A stretch of 38,768 nucleotides of DNA from Bacteroidota bacterium (GCA_947497195.1 CANMGM010000002.1:1-38768); one strand, 5' to 3'. Counted from the first letter of the stretch, positions 1 to 8,261 are shown. Translations and numbers: made by a program. The notes: generated by a model not told the origin, from the letters alone.

Positions 1-2057
1 AGCAGCATCAGTGTAGACTTAAATTCTTCGGGATTGCCGGCCAATAAATCCTTCATGCTATTCAAGGCATACAGACGGATATTCCAGAATTTATCGCGAA
101 GTGCTGTCTTAATCAATTCAGAACTTCCGGGCAGCGAAAGATCTTCTACAATCTTCTCCAGCCCCGAGAAACGATCGCCATAGAGTTTGCCGTTCAGCAA
201 CAACCATTCGGCATCTTCGCGGCGGTTCAGCTGGCGAAGAAAACCAAGGATCATGCGTTCTGCATCGATGTTCACAAAATCGGGCTTCTCGTTTTGCGCT
301 ATGCGGATGGTTTGTTTTACCGAATCCATCGAAATGCGCACACGGCGCGCAGTTCCTCGTACGTAAATATCTACTTCCATTGGAAGCCGAAATGCTCCAT
401 TCGATTCGATATCCTGTACTTGTTCAACTTGAATTTCAAGCGTCTTATTCGCTTCATCCCAGTTCCAGCCTGCTTCTACCGTTGGGTGCCCTTTGCCCAA
501 AAACCACTGATTGAAGAACCAGTTCAAATCTTCGCCCGTTACTTTTTCGAAGGCAAGGCGCAGATGATGGATTTCTGTCGCCTGGAAGCGGTTATCGTTT
601 AGGTACGTTTTTAACGCTTCGAAAAAGGCTTCATCACCCACATATTTTCGAAGCATGTGCAACACGCATCCGCCTTTCTGATATGAATGCCGGTCGAACA
701 TGTCCTCGCGGTTTTCGTAGTCGAAGCGAATCAAGTCTACCTTTTTTCCAAAAGCCTCCTCGATGTATTGATTCAGACCTTCCTGCAAATGAAAATCTGC
801 AGCATCACGACCATACTTATATTCATCCCATAAATATTCGCTGTAGGTTGCGAACGATTCGTTTAACGGCAAATTAGCCCACGACTCGCAGGTTACCAAA
901 TCGCCAAACCAGTGGTGAAAGAGTTCGTGTGCAATAACGCTTTCGTGCGTTTCATCAAGCATTTGCTTGGGCGTTTGCTGCACAAATTCGCCGAAAATGG
1001 TAGCTGTGGTGTTTTCCATAGCGCCCGAAACATAATCGCGCACCACCACCTGCGAATACTTCTGCCATGGATAATCAACCCCCAGTTTTTTGGAGAAAAA
1101 CTCAAGCATCTCGGGTGTGTTTCCGAAAATCTTTTTCGCGTGTGGTTCAAATTCCTTCTCAACGTAGTAATCGACCTCGATTTTGCGCCATTTATCCTTC
1201 ACAATTGCATACTCGCCAATGGCCATCATTGCCAGATACGGCGCATGCGGCTGATCCATTTTCCAGGTATCGCTGCGGGTTCCATCGCTGTTCTTTTTCG
1301 AAGCGGTTTTTAATCCGTTGCTAAGTGTTACATATTTATCAGGAACAGTAATGATGAACTCCTGCGTCATTTTTTCGTTCGGCTTATCGATCGTTGGGAA
1401 CCAGCAAGATGATGATTCGGTTTCGCCTTGTGTCCAGATTTGCGTTGGTTTTGAAGCATCCTCTTCTTTCGGGTCGATGAAGTACAAGCCTTTCGCATCG
1501 GTTATGGCCTCGCTTCCCTTTGCGGTGATGCGCTGCGGATTGGCAGTGTACTGAACATAAACGCGGTAACTTTCATTGCGGGTGTACGTTTTACCCAAGC
1601 TAATTCGTATCTGATCGTTCTCATAACGATACTGCAAATCGCTCATGTTTCCTTGCTTATCGAGCATCGCCAAACGATACAGATCGAACGATTTGGCATC
1701 GAGAATCAATGAATCGACCGGATACCAGTATGGCTTGAAATCGAGTGTAGCTTTCCCGAACAATTGTTGTTTGGGAATATCGAAGCTTACTTCGAGTCTG
1801 GTATGTAACAAATCGTTAAGGCGTGTTGCCGAAGGATTGTAGCGGCGTTCCAATCGGTTGAGCGATGCGCTGCTGTCTGATTGATTTTCGTTCAATGCAT
1901 CGAGCAAGGCCTGCATGAATTCGTTGTTCTGCATGGATGAATCCATAGCCGTTGTATCGGTTGAGGCAGTTTCTGCGGCCTTCTTTTTTACTTTACAGGC
2001 GTTGGTTAGTGATAGCATCCCGATTACCAGCGCGAGAATCCAGATCGATTTGTTCAT
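1..2057 (-). CDS. M1 family zinc metallopeptidase (aminopeptidase N-like), lipoprotein, 3' end outside window
   Basis: The frame is open from an ATG at 2057 to the left edge, so about 685 N-terminal residues are present and the C-terminus is missing. The protein starts with a lipoprotein signal: a hydrophobic stretch ending in a lipobox (LTNAC, Cys about residue 21), followed by a Ser/Thr-rich linker. The M1 hallmarks are visible. The substrate-binding GAMEN is at residues 345-349. The zinc motif HELFH is at 377-381, and the third zinc ligand Glu400 lies in NESFATYSEYLW, giving the HExxH-x18-E spacing of gluzincins. M1 enzymes remove N-terminal amino acids from peptides. A lipid-anchored enzyme would act in the periplasm or at the cell surface, which is an inference. 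A CAnnTTTG element at 2076-2083 lies 18 nt before the start. The gene is divergent from the small membrane protein at 2178. Confidence 0.93.
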   Translation of the reverse strand, partial: MNKSIWILALVIGMLSLTNACKVKKKAAETASTDTTAMDSSMQNNEFMQALLDALNENQSDSSASLNRLERRYNPSATRLNDLLHTRLEVSFDIPKQQLFGKATLDFKPYWYPVDSLILDAKSFDLYRLAMLDKQGNMSDLQYRYENDQIRISLGKTYTRNESYRVYVQYTANPQRITAKGSEAITDAKGLYFIDPKEEDASKPTQIWTQGETESSSCWFPTIDKPNEKMTQEFIITVPDKYVTLSNGLKTASKKNSDGTRSDTWKMDQPHAPYLAMMAIGEYAIVKDKWRKIEVDYYVEKEFEPHAKKIFGNTPEMLEFFSKKLGVDYPWQKYSQVVVRDYVSGAMENTTATIFGEFVQQTPKQMLDETHESVIAHELFHHWFGDLVTCESWANLPLNESFATYSEYLWDEYKYGRDAADFHLQEGLNQYIEEAFGKKVDLIRFDYENREDMFDRHSYQKGGCVLHMLRKYVGDEAFFEALKTYLNDNRFQATEIHHLRLAFEKVTGEDLNWFFNQWFLGKGHPTVEAGWNWDEANKTLEIQVEQVQDIESNGAFRLPMEVDIYVRGTARRVRISMDSVKQTIRIAQNEKPDFVNIDAERMILGFLRQLNRREDAEWLLLNGKLYGDRFSGLEKIVEDLSLPGSSELIKTALRDKFWNIRLYALNSMKDLLAGNPEEFKSTLML

Positions 2058-2075
2058 GAAGAAAAATTTGGTGTG

Positions 2076-2083
2076 CAAATATG
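2076..2083 (-). promoter_or_regulatory. Probable -7 element (CATATTTG) of the M1 peptidase gene
   Basis: On the minus strand this reads CATATTTG, a 7 of 8 match to the Bacteroidota -7 consensus TAnnTTTG. It lies 18 nt before the ATG at 2057. I see no convincing -33 TTTG at the usual distance. Confidence 0.4.
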
Positions 2084-2165
2084 AGAACTTTGTTTCGACT
2101 TTTGGGATAACGCATCGCTAAATGTTTGATTGTTTGCTTGTGCGTTAACCTCGCTTATTCCTTTT

Positions 2166-2173
2166 TACCTTCG
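2166..2173 (+). promoter_or_regulatory. Probable -7 element (TACCTTCG), 4 nt before the start codon
   Basis: The element reads TACCTTCG, one mismatch to TAnnTTTG, and is followed by only 4 nt before the ATG at 2178. It argues against the longer reading frame that begins at 2130, because that start would precede the promoter. It implies an almost leaderless transcript. Confidence 0.45.
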
Positions 2174-2177
2174 CGGC

Positions 2178-2723
2178 ATGCAAAAAACTACGTTTGAATC
2201 TGATCGTATCGAAGTAACCCAAAGCAAAGATCGTTTTGAGATTCGTATCGGCGCAAAAATTCCTGCATCTCAATTTGCCATGCTCAGCGCATGGCTTTTG
2301 GCATGGACCGTCGCCGGAATTTACGTACTCTCACAGGTCTTTACCATGCAGGGCGATTCGCAGATTTTCATGGTAGTTTGGCTTGCATTCTGGGCCTATT
2401 TCGAATACCGTATCGGCTCGGCCTGGCTTTGGCGCAAATACGGGCGCGAAGTATTCCGCATAGAAGGCAATGAAGTGCAATTGCGTTTCGAAGTAGCATA
2501 CGGGGGTAGGGCAGAGACCTTGATGCGTGAGGACATCAAAGGATTTCACAACCTCGATAAAGACAAATCGGCTTTTGTAAAAAGTTTCTATGCTTCATTT
2601 TGGGTAATCGGCGGAGAAACAATCGGTTTTTTTTACAAAGGACGAATCAAAACCTTTGGCCGACAGATTTCTTCGAACGATGCCGATAAGCTCATCAACT
2701 TAATTAAAAAACACCTGGCATGA
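2178..2723 (+). CDS. Small membrane protein of unknown function
   Basis: This is a 181-residue protein that I cannot assign to a named family. Residues about 1-33 are soluble. Two hydrophobic segments follow (around AWLLAWTVAGIYVLSQVF and FMVVWLAFWAYFEY), and then a C-terminal soluble part of about 110 residues. That part starts with a charged YGREVFRIEGNEVQLRFEV stretch and alternates short hydrophobic and polar runs. The pattern of two membrane helices followed by a beta-rich domain is reminiscent of bacterial PH-like membrane proteins, but that is only a shape argument. I chose ATG 2178 rather than 2130 because of the -7 element at 2166-2173. The stop codon overlaps the next gene's start (ATGA at 2720-2723), so the two genes are translationally coupled. 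Confidence 0.75.
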   Translation: MQKTTFESDRIEVTQSKDRFEIRIGAKIPASQFAMLSAWLLAWTVAGIYVLSQVFTMQGDSQIFMVVWLAFWAYFEYRIGSAWLWRKYGREVFRIEGNEVQLRFEVAYGGRAETLMREDIKGFHNLDKDKSAFVKSFYASFWVIGGETIGFFYKGRIKTFGRQISSNDADKLINLIKKHLA

Positions 2724-3688
2724 GCGCGAATTTTAGTTTAGGCGATGTAGTTCGGCCGCTTAACGAAACAGGAGAAGGAACCGTAACGGGATTTCGCAAA
2801 GACGGCACCGTGCTGGTAACCCTTCAGGATGGTTTCGAAATCCCTTTTCTTCCGAAACAGCTAGTTTTAATTCGCCGCACAACAGAGGAAAAAGTTGCGA
2901 CGCATTCGACTGTTTCATCGCGTGTTCAAAGCCTTCCGGGCGATAGTATTTACTTGCTTTTTTCGTCAGAGGCCCCCTTGCGCAGTGAGGCACAATTGGC
3001 ACTTCATATGGCCAATTCGTTTAAAGATGCCGTGTATGTTACCGTATATGGCATCGAAGGAAGAATGCACCGACTTATTTCAAGTTCGGTGGTAAGTTCT
3101 AAGCAGGTCAACAAGCTGCATACGATGGCGCTGAAGGATTTGATTGCATTCGACCGGCTATTTGCACAAGTGCTTTTTATGCCTGCTGCTTCTGAATCGA
3201 TTCCTGCACCGCAAGCTGCCGTAATCAGGCATCAGGTGCCTGCCCTGGCCGATCCGGCTTCATGGATCATGCAGGAAGTCCTCGCAGCCCGTGGATTGCA
3301 TTTCAAAGTCTGTGGTGGAAATTCTCAGGTAGAGGAAAAGAAAAAAACGGAACCATCACCAAGAATTCAGCCTGCAATACAGCGCGAAGAATTTATCTTA
3401 TCGGAACGCGATGGCTACCTTGAAATCGATTTACACATCGAGGAATTGATCGAAGACACCGCCGGAATGGACAATGCCGCCATCATTCAGCATCAGTTAC
3501 GTGTGTTTGGAAAGTGTATCGACGAAGCCCGTGCACGTCGTTTATGGAAGTTTGTGGCTATTCACGGTGTGGGAAAAGGCGTGCTGCGCGATGCGGTGCG
3601 TAATCGTATTAAGGAGGAAGGCCTTCAATTTCAGGATGCGTCGTACCAACGCTATGGTTATGGTGCAACGGAGGTGTTGATGCGGTGA
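2720..3688 (+). CDS. DUF2027 / Smr-domain protein
   Basis: This 322-residue protein has two recognisable parts. The N-terminus (about 1-200) matches the Bacteroidota DUF2027 type: a small beta-barrel opening (FSLGDVVRPLNETGEGTV) and then a larger beta domain. A charged linker (about 200-232) leads to a C-terminal Smr domain, seen as LEIDLHIEEL from residue 234 and IHGVGKGVLR from residue 281. Smr domains bind nucleic acids and some are nucleases. They occur at the C-terminus of MutS2 and alone in small proteins. The overlap with the upstream membrane protein suggests the two act together, perhaps near the membrane, but no function is established from the sequence. The protein is not MutS2, since no ATPase domain is present. 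Confidence 0.85.
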   Translation: MSANFSLGDVVRPLNETGEGTVTGFRKDGTVLVTLQDGFEIPFLPKQLVLIRRTTEEKVATHSTVSSRVQSLPGDSIYLLFSSEAPLRSEAQLALHMANSFKDAVYVTVYGIEGRMHRLISSSVVSSKQVNKLHTMALKDLIAFDRLFAQVLFMPAASESIPAPQAAVIRHQVPALADPASWIMQEVLAARGLHFKVCGGNSQVEEKKKTEPSPRIQPAIQREEFILSERDGYLEIDLHIEELIEDTAGMDNAAIIQHQLRVFGKCIDEARARRLWKFVAIHGVGKGVLRDAVRNRIKEEGLQFQDASYQRYGYGATEVLMR

Positions 3689-3765
3689 TATATTCCGCTT
3701 TTTAATCGTGAATTCATGGGGAGTCAAACGAAAATTCTTAATTTGGTAACACGAGAATTGTTGGC

Positions 3766-4779
3766 ATGACATTGAAAATTAATGAGCACTCAGCCGATTT
3801 ATTGCAGGATATTTCTGCGCTAATTGAAGCAAGCCGGCAACATGTCGCACGTGTTGCGAATAGCACACTCACGCTTTTGTTTTGGCAGGTTGGTAAACGC
3901 ATTAACGATGAAATTTTAAAGAATGAACGTGCTGAATATGGAAAGCAGATTGTTACTTTTATTTCTGATCAACTAAAAGGACGTTATGGTAGGAATTTTA
4001 GTGAGAGGAATGTAAGAAGGATGGTTCAGTTCTCCATTGATTTTAGTGACTTCGCAATTGTGTCGCCACTGGCGACACAATTGAGCTGGTCGCATTTTAT
4101 AGAGTTATTTTCTTTGAAATCAATGGAATCCAAACTCTATTACGCACAAAATGCAATCGAACAACGATGGGGGAAGCGAGAGCTACACAATCAAATTGTT
4201 CGAAAAGCATTTGAACGGAACGAAATTGCAAATAGTCAGGTAACATCATCCGATACGGAACTCAAAAATGTATTCAAGGATCCTTACGTTCTAGATTTTC
4301 TCAATTTATCGAATGCCTATCAGGAACAAGACCTGGAAGCTGCAATTTTAATCGAACTTGAAAAGTTTATTCTGGAGTTGGGAAAAGGGTTCGCATTCAT
4401 GGAACGCCAGAAGCGGTTAATTATCGACGGGGAAGATTTCTACATCGATTTACTTTTCTACAACCGCAATTTAAAACGACTGGTTGCCATTGAGCTGAAG
4501 CTTGGTAAGTTCAAATCAGCTTATAAAGGACAGATGGAGTTGTATTTAAAGTGGCTCAGTAAATATGAGAAACAGGAAGGCGAGAATGAACCAATTGGCC
4601 TCATACTATGCGCCGAAAGCAATAAGGAACAAGTCGAACTTCTCGAAATGCACAAGGATGGAATTTTAGTTTCGGAGTATTGGACGGTAATGCCACCAAA
4701 AAAAGAAATGGAAGCTAAACTCCATCAACTGCTTATCGAAGCCCGCGAGCGAATCGAACGAAACAAACAAATTGAATAG
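3766..4779 (+). CDS. DUF1016 (YhcG-type) PD-(D/E)XK nuclease-fold protein
   Basis: This 337-residue protein has the full architecture of the YhcG/DUF1016 family. The N-terminal helical domain contains YGKQIV, LSWSHF and the conserved RWGKRELHNQI stretch. The C-terminal PD-(D/E)XK domain has Asp228 in YIDLLFY and Glu243-x-Lys245 in IELKLGKFK, so the catalytic set looks complete. Family members are widespread, often horizontally transferred, and have been linked to restriction-modification and genome-defence neighbourhoods, but no single biochemical function is settled. Here it stands alone, 77 bp after the Smr gene, with no methylase or restriction subunit beside it. A possible -7-like TAATTTG lies at 3739-3745. 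A perfect 13-bp inverted repeat sits inside the coding region at 4055-4083. Confidence 0.9.
   Translation: MTLKINEHSADLLQDISALIEASRQHVARVANSTLTLLFWQVGKRINDEILKNERAEYGKQIVTFISDQLKGRYGRNFSERNVRRMVQFSIDFSDFAIVSPLATQLSWSHFIELFSLKSMESKLYYAQNAIEQRWGKRELHNQIVRKAFERNEIANSQVTSSDTELKNVFKDPYVLDFLNLSNAYQEQDLEAAILIELEKFILELGKGFAFMERQKRLIIDGEDFYIDLLFYNRNLKRLVAIELKLGKFKSAYKGQMELYLKWLSKYEKQEGENEPIGLILCAESNKEQVELLEMHKDGILVSEYWTVMPPKKEMEAKLHQLLIEARERIERNKQIE
4055..4083. repeat. Perfect 13-bp inverted repeat with 3-nt loop inside the DUF1016 gene
   Basis: The left arm CAATTGTGTCGCC (4055-4067) and right arm GGCGACACAATTG (4071-4083) are exact reverse complements separated by ACT. The hairpin encodes residues around IVSPLATQLSW, just before the conserved LSWSHF motif. 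No T-tract follows, so it is not a canonical terminator. Confidence 0.9.
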
Positions 4780-4825
4780 TGTTCATTCATGGATAAATAA
4801 CAATTCATCCACAATTAATGAACAC
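4779..4825. repeat. Imperfect inverted repeat between the DUF1016 gene and carB
   Basis: GTGTTCATT at 4779-4787 is mirrored by AATGAACAC at 4817-4825. Inside it, TGGAT (4790-4794) is mirrored by ATCCA (4807-4811). The structure begins in the DUF1016 stop codon and ends about 25 bp before the probable carB -7 element. No T-tract follows. It could be an mRNA 3'-end hairpin or an operator for carB, and the sequence does not decide between them. Confidence 0.55.
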
Positions 4826-4850
4826 TGCAAAAAAGTAGGCCGCCAAGCTT

Positions 4851-4858
4851 TACATTTG
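4851..4858 (+). promoter_or_regulatory. Probable carB -7 element (TACATTTG)
   Basis: This is an exact TAnnTTTG match placed 22 nt before the carB ATG. The intervening leader holds the direct repeat CTCCGG-TTAT-CTCCGG (4861-4876) and no Shine-Dalgarno-like sequence. I see no clear -33 TTTG. Confidence 0.5.
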
Positions 4859-4880
4859 CACTCCGGTTATCTCCGGAAAT

Positions 4881-7694
4881 ATGCCCAAAAATTCTTCCAT
4901 CCGCTCAGTATTAATCATCGGAAGCGGTCCCATTATCATAGGTCAGGCCTGTGAATTCGATTACTCAGGTTCTCAGGCTGCGCGTTCACTGCGCGACGAA
5001 GGCATCGAAGTTTCACTCATCAACAGCAATCCGGCAACGATCATGACCGACAAGGTTTCGGCCGATTATGTTTATCTGTTGCCTTTAACCGTTCAGAGCA
5101 TTGTTAAAATTCTGGAGGAACGTAAAATCGATGCTGTACTGCCAACAATGGGCGGGCAAACGGCTCTGAATCTTTGTAAAAAAGCCGATGAATTGGGAAT
5201 CTGGAAGAAATACAACATCCAGATTATTGGAGTCGATATTGATGCGATAGAAAAAACCGAAAACCGCGAGCAATTCAGACAACTGTGTGTTGATTTGCAT
5301 GTTGGTGTTCCTCCATCGCAGGTTGCCAATTCGTTTTTGGAAGGAAAAGAAATTGCACAACGTATTGGCTTTCCTTTGGTAATTCGCCCCTCGTACACTT
5401 TAGGTGGAACGGGTGGTGCTTTCGTACATCGGCGCGAAGATTTTGACGAACTGCTCAACCGCGGCTTGCACGCCTCGCCGATTCACGAAGTATTGATCGA
5501 AAAGGCGTTGTTTGGATGGAAGGAGTTTGAGCTCGAATTGCTACGCGACGCAAATGACAATGTAATTATCATCTGCTCAATCGAGAATTTCGATCCGATG
5601 GGCATTCATACCGGCGATTCAATTACCGTTGCACCGGCAATGACTTTAAGCGATACGGCCTTTCAGCGGATGCGCGATATGGCGATTAAACTCATGCGCG
5701 CCATCGGAAATTTTTCGGGAGGCTGCAACGTACAGTTTGCGCTTGATCCGGAAACGGAAGATATCATTGCAATCGAAATCAATCCGCGCGTGAGTCGTTC
5801 ATCAGCACTTGCATCGAAAGCTACAGGCTATCCAATTGCTAAGATTGCAGCAAAACTGGCTATTGGTTATCATCTCGACGAGTTGATGAATCCGGTAACA
5901 GGAACTACCACAGCCTTTTTCGAACCTACGCTCGACTACGTTATCGTGAAGATTCCACGCTGGAACTTCAATAAATTCAAGAATGCCGATAAATCGCTTG
6001 GCCTGCAAATGAAGTCGGTTGGTGAGGTGATGGGCATCGGGCGTTCGTTTCAGGAAGCCTTGCAAAAAGCTTGTCAGAGTCTCGAGATAAGCCGCAATGG
6101 ATTGGGTGCAGATGGGAAAGATTTACGAAATCCGGATGCGGTTGTCGAAAGTTTAAAGAATCCAAGCTGGAATCGTCTTTTTCACGTAAAGGATGCTTTT
6201 ACCATGGGCATTCCGTTTAAAACCATCCACAAGCTAACGCGCATCGATCCTTGGTTTTTGCACCAGATCGACGATATGGTGCAGTTGGAGAGGATTATTG
6301 AGCGACATTCTGTGAATTCCATTCCACGCGATTTGATGTTTGAGGCCAAGCGTAAAGGATATGCCGACCGTCAGATTGCATATTTGCTGCGTTGCCTCGA
6401 AAGTGAGGTGTTCAAGAAGCGCCAGGAAATGGACATTCGGCGCGTCTACAAACAGGTCGACACTTGCGCTGCCGAATTCGAAGCCAAAACAGCATATTAC
6501 TATTCAACATTCGAAGAAGAAAACGAGAGCATCGCAAGCGATCGGAAGAAAATCGTGGTATTGGGTTCGGGGCCCAACCGCATCGGACAGGGAATTGAAT
6601 TCGATTACAGCTGCGTTCATGGGGTCTTGGCCGCGAAGGAATGCGGTTACGAAACTATCATGATTAATTGCAATCCCGAAACAGTGAGTACCGATCCCGA
6701 CATTGCTGATAAGCTGTATTTCGAGCCGGTTTTCTGGGAGCACATCTACGATATTATTCTACACGAAAAGCCCGAAGGTGTCATCGTACAATTGGGCGGA
6801 CAAACGGCGTTAAAGCTTGCGGAGAAGCTCGATCGGTATGGAATTAAGATTATCGGAACTTCATACAAGAGTCTCGATTTAGCCGAAGACCGCGGTTCGT
6901 TCTCAACCTTGTTGCGCGAACACAATATTCCGTATCCGAAATTTGGTGTCATCGAGCATGCCGATCAGGCCTCAGCATTATCGCGCGAGCTAGGTTTCCC
7001 ACTGTTGGTTCGTCCGAGTTATGTACTGGGTGGGCACAATATGAAAATCGTGATTAACGAAGAAGAGCTCGAGAATCATGTGGTCGATTTGCTGAAAGAC
7101 ATTCCGGGAAATAAAGTACTGCTCGATCATTTCCTCGACAATGCTGTTGAGGCCGAGAGCGATTCGATTTGCGACGGAGAGCAGGTATATATTATTGGGG
7201 TTATGGAGCATATCGAGCCTGCCGGAATTCACTCGGGCGATTCGAATGCGACCTTGCCACCGTTCAGCCTTTCGGAAGATGTAATTCGCCAAATTGAAGT
7301 GCATACACAAACCATTGCATTGGCTATGAACACCAAAGGATTGTTAAATATTCAGTTCGCCATTAAGAACGGTATTGTGTATGTTATTGAAGCAAATCCG
7401 AGAGCTTCGCGCACGGTGCCATTTATTTGCAAGGCATACGATGAGCCTTATGTAAATTATGCTACAAAGGTAATGTTGGGGCACAACAAAGTGAGCGACT
7501 TTAAATTTGAGCCTAGAAAGAAAGGATTTGCGATAAAAATTCCAGTGTTTTCGTTCGATAAGTTTCCAGGCGTAAACAAGGAGCTTGGGCCCGAAATGAA
7601 GTCAACCGGCGAAGCAATTCAGTTTATCGATAATCTTCAGGATGAGTTATTCCTGAAATTATACGAGGAACGGAATCTCTATTTGAGCAGATAG
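4881..7694 (+). CDS. carB: Carbamoyl-phosphate synthase large subunit, short form lacking the allosteric domain
   Basis: CarB makes carbamoyl phosphate from bicarbonate, ammonia (delivered by CarA) and two ATP, for pyrimidine and arginine synthesis. Both homologous halves are visible: SGPIIIGQACEFDYSGSQAARS near residue 13 and SGPNRIGQGIEFDYS near residue 560. Each is followed by an ATP-grasp domain (MGGQTALN / LGGQTALK, RPSYTLGGTGG / RPSYVLGGHNM, EINPRVSRSS / EANPRASRT). The protein ends at 937 residues, shortly after GPEMKSTGE. The E. coli enzyme continues there into an MGS-type regulatory domain of about 135 residues that binds UMP, IMP and ornithine. That whole domain is absent, and the same short form is known from other Bacteroidota. 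The frame is intact. carA is not in the window. Confidence 0.97.
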   Translation: MPKNSSIRSVLIIGSGPIIIGQACEFDYSGSQAARSLRDEGIEVSLINSNPATIMTDKVSADYVYLLPLTVQSIVKILEERKIDAVLPTMGGQTALNLCKKADELGIWKKYNIQIIGVDIDAIEKTENREQFRQLCVDLHVGVPPSQVANSFLEGKEIAQRIGFPLVIRPSYTLGGTGGAFVHRREDFDELLNRGLHASPIHEVLIEKALFGWKEFELELLRDANDNVIIICSIENFDPMGIHTGDSITVAPAMTLSDTAFQRMRDMAIKLMRAIGNFSGGCNVQFALDPETEDIIAIEINPRVSRSSALASKATGYPIAKIAAKLAIGYHLDELMNPVTGTTTAFFEPTLDYVIVKIPRWNFNKFKNADKSLGLQMKSVGEVMGIGRSFQEALQKACQSLEISRNGLGADGKDLRNPDAVVESLKNPSWNRLFHVKDAFTMGIPFKTIHKLTRIDPWFLHQIDDMVQLERIIERHSVNSIPRDLMFEAKRKGYADRQIAYLLRCLESEVFKKRQEMDIRRVYKQVDTCAAEFEAKTAYYYSTFEEENESIASDRKKIVVLGSGPNRIGQGIEFDYSCVHGVLAAKECGYETIMINCNPETVSTDPDIADKLYFEPVFWEHIYDIILHEKPEGVIVQLGGQTALKLAEKLDRYGIKIIGTSYKSLDLAEDRGSFSTLLREHNIPYPKFGVIEHADQASALSRELGFPLLVRPSYVLGGHNMKIVINEEELENHVVDLLKDIPGNKVLLDHFLDNAVEAESDSICDGEQVYIIGVMEHIEPAGIHSGDSNATLPPFSLSEDVIRQIEVHTQTIALAMNTKGLLNIQFAIKNGIVYVIEANPRASRTVPFICKAYDEPYVNYATKVMLGHNKVSDFKFEPRKKGFAIKIPVFSFDKFPGVNKELGPEMKSTGEAIQFIDNLQDELFLKLYEERNLYLSR

Positions 7695-7852
7695 ACAATT
7701 CATAAAACTCAGATAAACGGTGGAACAAGGAGAATTTTAAAATTGTCTTTTTTCAAGTGGATCGCTATTCATGTGCAATCCAAGTAAACATGAAACAATA
7801 AAATTCCAGACTCACCTTTAAGGTGCAGTATGCGGTCAGTAGTAAATGGAGT

Positions 7853-8212
7853 TTATTTTTTGGTTTTGTGCTTCCTTGGCACATAAGCCGTAGGAGCTTC
7901 CAAATACCCTTTAAAGTTTCTAACTCCTGGTGTTATACCGCCCAACTCTATGTCTAGAGCACAGGCAATCTTAACCAACGTTAAAACCTGAGGGTTTGAT
8001 TTTCCATTTTCAATTACCGATAAATTCGGTACTTCCAAGCCAATACGAAAAGCCAAATCGGCTTGCGACATTCTAAGCTCTTTTCGCCTTTCCTTAATAG
8101 CTTGACCTAACCTTACGAGATATTCCTGATCTGTTTTCACCACACTGCGAAGCAACAATTCAATTTTGATATTTGCCTTATACCAAAGTATAAAAAATTT
8201 ATTACATATCAA
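7853..8212 (-). CDS. Xre/Cro-CI family helix-turn-helix regulator
   Basis: This small protein (119 residues from the ATG at 8212) has a single Cro/CI-type helix-turn-helix. The domain runs from LGQAIKERRKELRMSQADLAFRIG into LSVIENGKSNPQ (about residues 35-85) and carries the usual Q-x-x-L-A and S-x-I-E-x-G residues. A short basic tail (PRKHKTKK) closes it. The start is uncertain. The first 23-24 residues do not look like domain sequence, and a TATACTTTG promoter-like stretch lies within them, so GTG at 8143 or 8140 (MVKTDQEYLVRLGQ...) may be the true start, giving about 96 residues. It could regulate itself or a neighbour. No partner toxin gene is adjacent, so I do not call it an antitoxin. 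Confidence 0.85.
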   Translation of the reverse strand: MICNKFFILWYKANIKIELLLRSVVKTDQEYLVRLGQAIKERRKELRMSQADLAFRIGLEVPNLSVIENGKSNPQVLTLVKIACALDIELGGITPGVRNFKGYLEAPTAYVPRKHKTKK

Positions 8213-8261
8213 TCAAATATCTTTGAAAGACTATTTTTCTGATTATTAGGTGTTAAGAAAT

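Noticed and set aside
1..2057. M1 peptidase as a pseudogene, because no complete frame is closed in the window
   Set aside because: The frame is uninterrupted to the edge and keeps all catalytic residues. It is cut by the window only.
4055..4083. Intragenic palindrome as a transcription terminator
   Set aside because: No T-rich tract follows on either strand, and the gene continues through a conserved domain.
7694..7752. Terminator after carB (GACAATT ... AATTGTCTTTTTT)
   Set aside because: The arms are only 7 bp, AT-rich and 40 nt apart. This is too weak to list as a feature, although the T-run is suggestive.
7813..7825. Palindrome CACCTTTAAGGTG as an Xre operator
   Set aside because: It is short and lies downstream of the Xre gene rather than near a promoter. 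A chance palindrome is likely.
7853..8212. Antitoxin of a toxin-antitoxin pair
   Set aside because: No small toxin-like frame adjoins the gene on either side. The neighbours are carB and the PKD gene.
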